Source of the DNA: Orobanche coerulescens | Taxonomy: Eukaryota > Streptophyta > Magnoliopsida > Lamiales > Orobanchaceae | Assembly: GCA_033398695.1 (NCBI GenBank) | Contig: CM065814.1 | Location: forward strand, 81,610,358 to 81,674,357 | Reading direction: 5' to 3' | Length of the DNA stretch: 64,000 nucleotides | Part shown: piece by piece, positions 1 to 9,698 of the stretch | Layout of the letters: every line of letters begins with the position of its first letter | How positions within the stretch are numbered: the first letter of the stretch is position 1 | Made by a program: the position numbers and the translations under genes | Notes under the pieces: model-generated | What the model was told of the DNA's origin: nothing | The model's database searches: none | What the model saw: the letters and a program-made list of their open reading frames with translations, nothing else

Positions 1-247
1 ATAAAAAATAGAAAATTATTAAAAGCAAACAACAATAATCTAAACGGTCCCACAACTCAATATTTTCCTCTGCAAAAAAACTCTCCGTATCTCTCTGCAA
101 AAAACTCTCCCGTCGTGAAACCCTTTTGCCAGCCAGAAAATGTCGAACTCCGACTACCACAGAGAATCTGAAGACGCCAGAAGTTCCTCACACGCTAGTG
201 ACACTCCATATGAAGAGGAATTCGTCAATGAGCCGCCACTTAGTGTA

Positions 248-536
248 TTTTCATTCACACACGATCATGCCACGACGGTTGTTCATCGTCCCACGATGGT
301 GCTGAAGAAGATGACACCATCGGGTACATGATGGTCTTTCGTGGGCACGAAGGTTTACACACGACAGTCGTCGATCATGTGTGCCGTTGTGTGCTAGAAG
401 ATCAAAGGCTCCTGCCCTGCACACGATGGTATGCACACAATCGATGCCCATCGTGTGAGCCGTCGTGTGGCACACGATGGTCTTCACACGACGGGCATCG
501 ATCGTGTGCCTGCCATCGTGTGCAAGGCAGAATTTT
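248..536. repeat. CACACGATGG/CATCGTGTG motif array in first intron of the Ulp1-like gene
   Basis: Some 290 bp are built from degenerate, partly palindromic copies of CACACGATGG, CCATCGTGTG and CACACGATCG. All reading frames here are shadows of the repeat. By the exon model the array lies inside an intron whose acceptor is TATTGTAG at 586-593. The same motif family recurs at six other places in this MULE. Confidence 0.75.
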
Positions 537-2146
537 TTTTCGTTCTCTTAAGCATTCTATCATATTCTTATGAGTTGTATGTCTATATTGTAGACTGGTT
601 GCGTATGGAAGGGACCTACATTTCACTTTGTTACACGTCAAGTGAATCTTTACATACGGGAGGCGGTATTTAAAGAGATCATTGAGACACTAAGAAGTAT
701 GGGCCGCAATTCCGCAGTTGCTGATTGACTATCGAGAGCTTGACCGAGGGGGTCCTGGGGCGCTTGATTAAAGTTAGGAGAAATGGGAGTTCAAATACTG
801 CCCTACATCACTTGATTGCCCATCAATTGGAGGGTGATCAAATCCCCCCGGATGAGTCGTGGTTCCAGGTTTGCGGGAGGACCATTCATTTTACGGCCCG
901 TGATTTTGCCATGATCACTGGACTACATTTTGGAAACTCTACCTTCCATCCGCAGGACGACCATCTCCTTCGGTCTGACGGTATTTTCCACAGAATACTC
1001 CATGGCAAAAATATTAAGGTTAGTGTTCTGCGGAAGAGGTTCAATGCTCGAGATTTTGGTAGAGACATAAGAGATTATGTGAAGATTGCGAATTTGCTTA
1101 TATACTACTACTTTATCCTATGCTGTGACGACATGATGGTCGAGACATGGGCATGGGCATTAGTTGAGGATTTCGAGCAGTGAGATATGTTTCCTTGGGG
1201 TTCTTATGCCTTTTGGGTTTTATCTTACTACATAGGCAACGTTGCCATGAAGGAGGGATAAGAGCACAAGGATTATCACTTCTATGGTCCTGTTTGGGCT
1301 TTACAGATATGGTCGTATGAGGTGATTCCTTCATTGGGAGCATTGGGTGGTATTCGAGATAAATCTGTCCAAGTCCCCCGGTGTTTGATGTGGACTACGA
1401 GGAAGATGTTCTGTGATTTCACTCATTTCTTAGACGATAAGGTACATAAATATGTAAACGTATTTTCTCCTGACTTCATATCTTCAACGTTATGTGATTG
1501 CCCATCTAATGGTATGCTTTAATGACAAATTTTGCAGCACAGAGTACTTCCCTCTTTACCGCATCTGGAGGAGGATGAGGCTGAGTACTACTACCTGAGC
1601 TTTGAGAATGGCTTGCCATATGACGTTAAGTTCATTAAGCCTGTAAGAATAGCTGTGAAGAACAAAAAGGATGAGCCTGCGCCGATCCCGAGAAAGAAAG
1701 TTATGGATAGGTTGAAGAAGGATGCTGGGAAATTGATTACATATGAGTCGGTACATAAAGTGTCGAAGCGACGCCGGCAGAGTACCCCACCAGTAGATGG
1801 TGCAGACATCGCACAGGCGAGGCGAGAGAGGGTGTGTTGTGTCCACGGACTTCCTTGTCTGGAACACACCCAGGACACGAGCAGGGATGAGTACTTCGAT
1901 CGCCGTTTGAAGGCGATCTTGTACGACGATTCTGAGTCAGGATTTATTGCTCGAGTTTCTCGCCGGGTGCTTTCTGGGATCGTGGATTTCTTCGGACCTA
2001 CGCATAGACGTTCTAGGAGCCCGGTGCACTACTCATCTGGGAGCCATGAAAGGTTTCCCGATAGGCCTCGTCATTCTGCATCTGTTAGAACCGCCCAACA
2101 GAGGATTCTTGACCCTCCACGTCACTCAGTCTCTGGTGCAGCCCAC

Positions 2147-2297
2147 AGTCACCATTCTCAGCGTCAGCCTAGTCATCATTCTCAGCGTCAGCCAAGTCAC
2201 CATTCTCAGCGTCCGCCTACCCACCATTCTGAGGTCCAGCACAGTCACCATTCTGAGATCCAGCACAGTCACCATTCTCAGATTCATCATTCTTTTG
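2147..2297 (+). repeat. 24-bp coding minisatellite (SHHSQ-type repeats)
   Basis: About six copies of a 24-bp unit encode an imperfect SHHSQRQP / SHHSEIQH octapeptide series in the linker of the Ulp1-like pseudogene. The period keeps the reading frame. The segment is His/Ser/Gln-rich and probably disordered; no function is assigned. Confidence 0.8.
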
Positions 2298-3726
2298 AGC
2301 GGACTCAGCAGCCCCTTGATTACGAGCATCAGTATGAGCCATTTGAGGCGCCGTTTCAGCAGTATGGGACGATGTTCGACTGGTTTTAGGACGAGCATAA
2401 TTATAGTGTGATGTTTCGATGTGAAGGTGGTGGTCCTCAGCAGCAGCCTCCATTTCAGATCGAGCAGCCATTTTTTGAGATCGAGCAGCCGGCTGTACAG
2501 CTCTCTGATCGTTATAGTTGTGAGAGGGATGCTGAGGGTGATGAAGATGGTGAGAGTGCCGGAACGCAGCATTTGGGTGAGCGTAGTCTTCCACCACGAG
2601 TGAGTCGACCATCTGCTGCTCTTCGGGAGCCTTTTGTGGTGGCGCCACCAAGAGATAGCGAGGCTCTGAAGAAGTTGTACCTACACTTTAGGAGGGAGCA
2701 GCCACGTGATGCTATTGTCCGGTGTTTGGAGATTGGGCATGCTCTCACCCAGGCGTTATTTGACCGGATAGAGTCTAGCCGTGAAGACTTTGATACCGAG
2801 GTGATAGATTGTTATGTGCTTGCGACTCGAGCGAGGCTTCGGAGGGGAGTCCGTAGTGTTGGTGTCAGTAGAGTTGGCACTGTACTTGCCGGGTCCCAAT
2901 TTTACGTAAGTTCTATAACCTACTCGCTTGTATATCATTGGTGTGATGTGGATTTTTTTTTATTTTGTTGTTTGGCGTTTTGTAGTTAGTTATGGCCAAC
3001 GAGTTTGCAAGACTCCATCCGGATGATCCATTTGGTATCAAGGTGACAGGGAAGCTGGTTTACAGGGATTGGAAAATTCCTAAATGCATCGAGGACTACA
3101 TGACAGGTCTTGATACACCACATGCGGTTCCATGGTGAAATTGCAACGAAGTAAGTTTGAAATTTATATTGATAAATGATTCGCTATGTTTGATGTGATG
3201 ATCTTATATGATTACATATTTTATTTCAACAGATCATTGCCATTTGTTGCCTCGACCAGAGCCACTGGGTGACTATCAAGATTGACATCATAACATGGAC
3301 CGTGGAGTTATACGATTCCTTGTCACACCACCACGAATATGGTTGATACCGATTCAACCAACTGCGTCCGATTATGCGTCTGATGCCTTGTGTACTAGCT
3401 CAATCCGGGTATTGGCTGAACAACCAATCGAAGAAGTATGACACGGAGATGAGTTTCAAAATTATGCCACGAGAGCTATAGTTCATACAAAACGACAATC
3501 ACAGTTGTGGCCCCTTCGCATGCATACTTGGATCGACTCGTCTCTGCAAACCCAGGAGCAATGCACCAACTCAAGGAACTTAATGAGAAATATATTAAGA
3601 AATGTCGATATGGTTTAGCTGCTAAAATCTTTATGTTGTCTTTAGACATGTAAAATGGTTTATGGTGTGTTGTGTTGTGGCAAGATTAATGTGTTGTGTT
3701 GTTAAATCTTTATGTTTTGGCTCTGT

Positions 3727-4035
3727 GTTACACACGATGGATCCACACGATCGTGGCCATCGTGGGTCACGAGCATGTGCAATCTGCCCACGGTCATGTT
3801 GTGTTGTTAAATATTTATTTTTTGGCTCTGTGTTACACACGATGGATGCACACGATCGTGGCCATCATGGGTCACGATCGTGTGAAACCTGCCCACGGTC
3901 ATGGGTTGCTGCTGTCGTGTGCTCACGATGGATCCCATGACCGTGTGTCCCATTGTGGGCACGGCCGTGTGCACCATCATGTGCACATGACCGTGGGTTC
4001 CATCGTGGGCACGGCCGTGTACACGACCGTGTGTT
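3727..4035. repeat. CACACGATCGTGGCCATCGTGGG motif array downstream of the Ulp1-like gene
   Basis: Directly after the Ulp1-like gene, two related 110-120 bp blocks start with GGCTCTGTGTTACACACGAT (3719 and 3825). They lead into alternating CACGGCCGTGTGCACC and CATGACCGTGGG units up to about 4035. Many units are near-palindromic around CGATCG or CGGCCG. Same family as the intronic arrays at 248-536 and 15293-15575. Confidence 0.8.
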
Positions 4036-4520
4036 GACGATACAGCGGCAAGCTGTTTTGACGAGCAGAAGCGAACAGCAAGAAACTTTCAGGAACTGAT
4101 AACAACAGTTCGCTACAGCAATAACACTGGCTAGTGGTATGCGCACGCGATAGGAAATGATGGCGGCAGCTCAATACAGCAACAAGACAGGAACTGGACG
4201 AATGGAAATGACTCGAAACAGACAACTTCCGAACAGCGGCACTCGAAACAGCAAGTTTCGGTCGGATGCTAATTGAAATAGGAAACAAGTTCGAACGATC
4301 GAACAGCACTTGATGCGAAATATGGAACAAGTACAACTCTGTATCGAAAACAAGAAGAATATCGAAACAGGACAGGAAACAGTTGTTTTATCGAACTAGA
4401 CTTATAATTCGACAAAGTGATTTCTTCTCAACTCCTATTGAGAATCAATCAGATTAAGATTCGAAAACGCATCGAAGAATAATCAAAGTTTTGAAGGAAA
4501 CTCATCCAACACTTAAACAA
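4036..4520. other. Spacer rich in CGAAACAG / CGAACAGC motifs
   Basis: No gene is supported here. The plus strand is purine-rich and carries many loose copies of CGAAACAG, CGAACAGC and GGAACAAG between 4060 and 4390, which gives artificial reading frames on the minus strand. It separates two blocks of the CACACGATCGTG motif. Confidence 0.5.
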
Positions 4521-5680
4521 TAGCGTCTTATACAAACTCGTATTTGTCATTTCGTTGTAATTCATTAGTATATGAGATATTTCATACAGATGATGAACTT
4601 ATCCGTACGAACTAATACACTGAGAACATATCGACTACACATGATATGCAATATATTATGTTAATTCAATCAATAACTTGTTAAATAAGTGTATCGTTAA
4701 CAAATACTTATTAATATATAAGTAACAACACCTAAATTGACGAGTAATTTGAGAAATTGGTGAAAATTGTTGATGTTCTTGTGCACACGACCGTGTGTCC
4801 CATCGTGGGCAAGACCGTGTGTCCCATCGTGGGCACGACCGTGTGTCCCATCGTGTGCATATAAACTTTTGGTATTTTCGCCAATTTGATTTATTATGTT
4901 ATCTAGAAGGATGTTTTGTGATTCAAAAATTGTTTGTTCAACCATTAATTACTTTATAGCGTCTTATACAAACTCGTATTTGTCATTTCATTGTAATTCA
5001 TTAGTATATGAGATATTTCATCCAGATGATGAACTTATCCGTACGAACTAATACACTGAGAACATATAGACTACACATGATATGCAATATATTATGTTAA
5101 TTCAATCAATAACTTTTTAAATAAGTGTATCGTTAACAAATACTTGTTAATATATAAGTAACAACACCTAAATTGACGAGTAATTTGAGAAATTGGTGAA
5201 AATTGTTGATGTTCTTGTGCACACGACCGTGTGTCCAATCGTGGGCACGACTGTGTGTCCCATCGTGTGCATATAAACTTTTGGTATTTTCGCCAATTTG
5301 ATTTATTGTGTTATTTAGAAGGATTTTTTTGATTCAAAAATTGCTTGTTCAACCATTAATTACTTTATAGCGTCTTATACAAACTCGTATTTGTCATTTC
5401 ATTGTAATTCATTAGTATATGAGATATTTCATCCAGATGGTGAACTTATCCGTACGAACTAATACACTGAGAACATATAGACTACACATGATATGCAATA
5501 TATTATGTTAATTCAATCAATAACTTTTTAAATAAGTGCATCGTTAACAAATACTTGTTAATATATAAGTAACAACACCTAAATTGACGAGTAATTTGAG
5601 AAATTGGTGAAAATTGTTGATGTTCTTGTGCACACGACCGTGTGTCCCATCGTGGCCATGGCCGTGTGCACCATCGTGTG
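4521..5680. repeat. Tandem repeat of about 0.42 kb, 2.7 copies
   Basis: Units begin with TAGCGTCTTATACAAACTCG at 4521, 4957 and 5368, giving periods of 436 and 411 bp. The 25-bp difference is one copy of the short CACGACCGTGTGTCCCATCG motif present in unit 1 and missing from unit 2. The third unit departs from the others after about 5650. Each unit contains one cluster of the MULE-wide CACGACCGTG motif (4787-4862, 5216-5272, 5628 onward). Confidence 0.9.
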
Positions 5681-5796
5681 CACACGTGGATACAGTGCCA
5701 ATTTGACACCATAAACACCATGACACCTGGTTGCCAACGTGTCACACGATGGGAGCACACGATCGTTCCCATCGTGTGCACCATCGTGTGTACTTC
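5628..5796. repeat. CACACGATCGTT/CCATCGTG motif array upstream of the small MULE gene
   Basis: Short palindromic copies such as CACACGACCGTG, CCATCGTGTGCAC and CACACGATCGTTCCC continue from the end of the 0.42-kb tandem repeat to about 170 bp before the small gene's start codon. It lies just upstream of that gene's putative promoter. Confidence 0.7.
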
Positions 5797-5839
5797 AAAG
5801 GGCAACATCAAATTATTTTATTATAAAATCCCATCGTGG

Positions 5840-5921
5840 ATCCCCCCCTTTTCAATATAAGCCCATCGGACTGTACTAAGAGTCAAATACATGAACCGTA
5901 GTCCCCCCTTTTCACTATAAA
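5840..5921 (+). promoter_or_regulatory. Duplicated TATA-type promoter segment for the small MULE gene
   Basis: Two similar segments, CCCCCCTTTTCAATATAAG (to about 5861) and CCCCCCTTTTCACTATAAA (to 5921), lie 60 bp apart. The downstream one puts TATAAA 50 bp before the ATG at 5971, followed by a short AT-rich leader. The assignment rests on position and motif only. Confidence 0.5.
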
Positions 5922-5970
5922 CCCTAATCAATTAAAATCAGTTAAAATCCATTAAAATCAAATACGCGAA

Positions 5971-6341
5971 ATGAGCGGTCGATTAAGAGAAAGCGATTTA
6001 GGAGGAATCGAAGCACCTCCACCAAAAAGAAGGAGGAGGATACCTCCTCCCAACCCACCATACAGAACTAGGCCGAGAGGAAGATACTCAATGCTCAGAG
6101 TAAGTTTTTTGATTTTGTTGTATGTGTAGTGTGTACTGCGAATTAATATGTTTGCATGAAACAGGGCCTATTTAAAAACACTGCGAGCACTCCAGTTATA
6201 CTAGATGGTGATGATGATGATGATTTAGAGATTTCTGAGAAGACAAGTAAAGAAGTTATTTTAGAAGAGGAAGTTCATGAAGATGGTGATACAAGACTAA
6301 CCTCTGAACAGCAACAGATGGGGGAAAAGGGATCCAAGTGA
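5971..6341 (+). CDS. Small two-exon MULE gene: basic N-terminus, acidic SIM-like C-terminus (unknown function)
   Basis: Exon 1 is 5971-6099 (43 codons); the intron 6100-6164 has GTAAGT and ACAG ends; exon 2 is 6165-6341. The spliced frame is open and would give 101 residues. Residues 19-23 are KRRRR inside a proline-rich basic stretch, compatible with a nuclear-localisation signal. Exon 2 has two hydrophobic triplets followed by acidic runs, PVILDGDDDDD and EVILEEEVHEDGD, resembling SUMO-interacting motifs; the first fits the consensus better. I recognise no domain. It lies between the Ulp1-like pseudogene (same strand) and the 3' end of the transposase (convergent), with duplicated TATA segments upstream. 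Unlike its neighbours it has no stop or frameshift. The function is inference; it could also be a captured host fragment. Confidence 0.6.
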
Positions 6342-6675
6342 TTGTCGTTTTTAAGTTATTATTAGATATTTTGGTGTGATGGTGATGAACTTTTGTTTTG
6401 TAAAGTTATATGCTTTGGATATGCTTTTGCTGTAAACTATTGCTCTTTAAAGTGAGCTACTTCGTTATGGTTACTGTTTGCCTCCATAATCACCTTTATT
6501 TGCTTTACATCACTGAACACTTAAATTTCAATTCAAAGATAAATAAAATAGACACAAAATTATGCATTTCAACTAATAATCAGAATACTGAATCAATACA
6601 TGGTCCATCGAGGATCAAAATATCAGCACATGATTGTTGCTAGTAAGTCACAAAATATAAAAATACATAAACAAT
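6342..6675. other. Convergent 3' spacer
   Basis: AT-rich sequence between the stop of the small gene (6341) and the stop of the transposase gene on the other strand (6676). AATAAA-like motifs (for example near 6541) could serve as polyadenylation signals. No other feature seen. Confidence 0.5.
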
Positions 6676-6953
6676 TTAAGTTTCATGGTATGGACATCCC
6701 CTTATGTCATGGTCATCATTACGACAAATGCTACACCTCTTCTTCTGTTGGCGCCTTTGCCTCGTTTGTTCATCCATTCCATGAGTTTCTTCAGGGATAT
6801 TCAAATCTACACCCCCTATGGGAATGAATGCTTTGCAAGATTTTCTATTGTGGCCGGTTCCTTTACATTTACCGCAAACCTGAGCCGGTCCACCCGCGGG
6901 CAAATTTTCAATAGCAGACCGTGCGCAACTCATCCTTGGTCGGACGGCTTGTC

Positions 6954-6958
6954 GTACC
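6954..6958. repeat. Target-site duplication GTACC (left)
   Basis: GTACC occurs directly before the left LTR and again at 15034-15038 directly after the right LTR. This 5-bp duplication fixes the insertion of the LTR element into the MULE transposase gene. Confidence 0.95.
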
Positions 6959-9698
6959 TGTAATATCCGCAATTTTCGATTTCCGGTAATTATTTTTTTT
7001 TTCGGCGGAAGTCTGTTTTGACGACTCGCTCATGTCCGTTTCGTCATTCTGAGAATGATTAATTCTTCACTTTTTGTCATCCGAGTTCGTTTCGGTGTTG
7101 TTTTGTTGAGTTCCGTGCTTTTTAGCGACTTTTCCGCACTTGAGCTCGATTCTTGCGAATCTCGTCCGAAACTGTCGTTTCGAGTTTCTCGTAAGTTCAT
7201 TTAATGTTATTATTCATGTTGCGAGCTTTGGTTTTGTGTTTCGATCGCGTATCGTGATTTTCGGACGTTTTGGGCCATTTTCGTAATTTCCCAAAGTTTT
7301 GGGTAATTACTTCCGTTGTTGAATTCCGAGCCTTCGGGTGGTCGGAATCGTGTGTCCTACTAGCTCTTAGATTCGTCTTTGTGAGTACTTCGTAACCGTA
7401 TCTTCGGTTCGTATTCAGGTTCGGGTTTCGGTGTCGTTTTGTTGAATTCAGGATTACTAAACGACTTTTCTAAGTATGAGTTCGTCTTTGTTAGATCACC
7501 ATTAATTTTTGATGACTCTAAAAATTATAAATCTTTGCAATATTATAGAACATCGAGTTAGCTTTCCAATGGTTCAAACGGTGAGTCAATCGAGTCCTGG
7601 ACGAGAGAGTTATGGTCGTTTTAGTGAAAGGCTGTCGGTGTCGGGCACCGTCAGAGCCTTTCGGCCGATAGGGTGGGCGAAAGACTCAACCGCCGGCTTT
7701 TCTGTATGGGTATCGGCCGATCATGTCCGGAAGCCTTTCGGCCGATAGGGTGGGCGAAAGACTCTCTGCCGTGATCGGCTATAAAAGGCACAGCGCGTTT
7801 TTCTTGACATTTTCTCACTTCTCTTCTTCCATTCCGCGTACTGGGTAATCATGTAGAGATGTTGTTGGACAATAAATCCATGAAGTTTGGAGGTTCATAT
7901 CATCAATCATCCGTCCTATAACATCCTCCAATCTACTGATCGAATTGATTTCCTAGAAATCTAGTTTTGGGGAATTTGGGTATTTTTGTTGTTTTCGTCC
8001 GATTAATCCGATTTAACTTAGGATTTTGATGGATTGATGATTATTTAGATGTATTATATCTTTTCCCTTGTTATTCCATGGTTGGATCGTATCGATTCGT
8101 TGTTTGAGTTGAGTCCTTGACCGACGCCTTGAAGGTGTCCTAAAATGTCTTAGAGGGGTTTTCGGGCGTTCTACGATTATTCTTCCTCGTATGGTCGATG
8201 ATTTATTGATTGTATGATGTTAGGGTCGTGTTTCTTGCGAAGAAACCGTGTTGAACCCTTTCGTTCGTCCACCGCTTCCGTTTCGATAGCATTGGGCGTT
8301 TCGAAGCTTTAGGTTGAGCCGTGTTCGTCGGAATACTTGCGTGCGGTTTGAGGCAAGTACCTTGTCCATACTATTCTTGTTTTGTGAATATGATAGTTGG
8401 TGATCGTCTTTATGTGGTTGTTTGATTGTTTGAAATGAGTTTTCAAAAGAATCGGTTTAGCCTTGTTAAAGGCTTGCTTTCAAAACGCGTGTGTTTTGTG
8501 AATGTTGTGTCTTGTATATGACTATGTGAATCCTATGGATATATTTTGCGTTGATGATGCACTTGGCATTTGCGTGTGGACGTATACTATTTCATTTCGG
8601 TGCGTTGTGGTTTGACGTGGTGTTTTGCTAAGTGTTTGATGCCTCGAGTGAATTGTTTGGATATCTTTGTTGCATTGTGTTATTTGTGTGAATGTGTGGA
8701 TATGGTTGAAGGTCTACGGTGGCACATGGCATGTGATCATGTGGCGAGGATGCAACAAGTGATTGATCCAACCGTGAGAGCGAGATAATCTACGGTGGCA
8801 CATGGCATGTGATCATGTGGCGAGGATGCAACAAGCGATTGATCCAACCGTGAGATGTGTGTGATTTGTTTCGCTAGCCACTCGGGAGGGTCCTTCGAGG
8901 CCTCGAGTGGGATGTCGATGGTAGCGTCCGGTCTGGCGATGCGCGTGCGTGATTATGTTTCGTTGATTTTACGTCCGTTGAGGACACGTGATGTTGGGCT
9001 TTGACCTGTAAATTGTTGGTGATTTCCTATTTGCGAAAACAAACGTTTGGGTGTGACCTATCGATCTTTTGGAAAAGAAGGATTTTATAATCCTAAATTG
9101 TTTTCTATTAAAACTCTCGATGGCATTTTAAAGCTTTGTAAATTGTTTCCCTTATTTGCGATCTTTCGGTTTTGGAAATGTTTACCCAAAACTCTTGCCT
9201 CGGAAGTACTTTTCTTTACGTTTGGATCTTTGAGGATTCCCGATTATTATTGTTCTTGGAACTTGTATTGTATGGCTCGTATTTTTGCACTTGTACTTGC
9301 ACTAGCAAAACAGTGGAGTTTTGCTAACCCCCGAGTATTCGGGGTGGATGTCTATTTTTGCATTCGGGTTTTGGAGCATAGCACGGGGTCGGCACGAAGG
9401 ATGATGAAAGATGAACGATACTAATCACACGAGGACCCATTGTCGTATTGGTCTAGTTGTATTTTTCTTTTCATTGCAGATATTTCCCGTTGTACGGGTG
9501 TGGTTGTATTTTGACCCCTGCGTGGGCATGAGTTGTATTTGAGTTGTATGTATTTGTTGAAAGACCAAATCGGTCTACTGAGTCATTTTAGCCTTAAAGG
9601 CGAGGTTTAGATGTTTGATTTTCGTTATCAGCCTGGTAGATCCTCGAGGAGAGGGTCTACGGCGTGTAATATCCCTGAGCGGATTTTAGGGTGTTACA
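6959..9698 (+). repeat. 5' LTR of the LARD-like element
   Basis: Begins TGTAATATCC and ends GTGTTACA. TATAAAAG lies at 7780-7787. Upstream of it (about 7640-7780) are repeated GCCTTTCGGCCGATAGGGTG segments. A 76-bp tandem duplication (8713, 8789) contains GGCACATGGCATGTGATCAT. Confidence 0.93.
7640..7787 (+). promoter_or_regulatory. LTR core promoter with TCGGCCGA palindrome repeats
   Basis: TATAAAAG at 7780-7787 is preceded by repeated TTTCGGCCGATAGGGTGGGC segments around 7660, 7710 and 7735. The same arrangement is in the right LTR (TATAAAAG at 13096). Related LTRs at 48208 and 52828 carry different sequence at this place. Confidence 0.6.

Larger units (their letters stand above)
140..3653 (+). 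pseudogene. MULE-borne DUF1985 + Ulp1-like (C48) cysteine peptidase, degenerate
   Basis: The family resembles SUMO-processing peptidases. ATG at 140 begins a short acidic, Ser-rich exon; an intron of about 235-593 ends at TATTGTAG. DUF1985-like sequence (FARDFAMITGLHFGN, then FPWGSYAFW) runs in one frame from 725 to 1522 but is broken by in-frame TGA (1181) and TAA (1259). A basic, His/Gln-rich linker follows (1532-2389), then another segment (2408-2905). Introns at 2906-2985 and 3151-3232 have GT-AG ends. The peptidase part keeps the expected triad: His in QSHWVT (3262), Asp in LYDSL (3313) and Cys in DNHSCGPFAC (3506). Stops at 3344 and 3479 interrupt it, and a frameshift near 3545 precedes the C-terminal YGLAAKIF segment. 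No intact product is possible; the original role, de-SUMOylation or another Ulp activity, is inferred from family only. Confidence 0.75.

Noticed and set aside
251..641. Several overlapping frames rich in Thr, His and Arg
   Set aside because: These are six-frame shadows of the CACACGATGG repeat array in an intron; the same false frames recur at 3631-4037.
2126..2651. Minus-strand frames of 144-148 residues with LRMVT repeats
   Set aside because: Antisense shadows of the SHHSQ-coding minisatellite in the Ulp1-like gene.
9047..9424. 125-residue open frame in the 5' LTR
   Set aside because: LTR sequence; the equivalent frame in the right LTR and solo LTR is broken by small indels, so it is not under coding selection.
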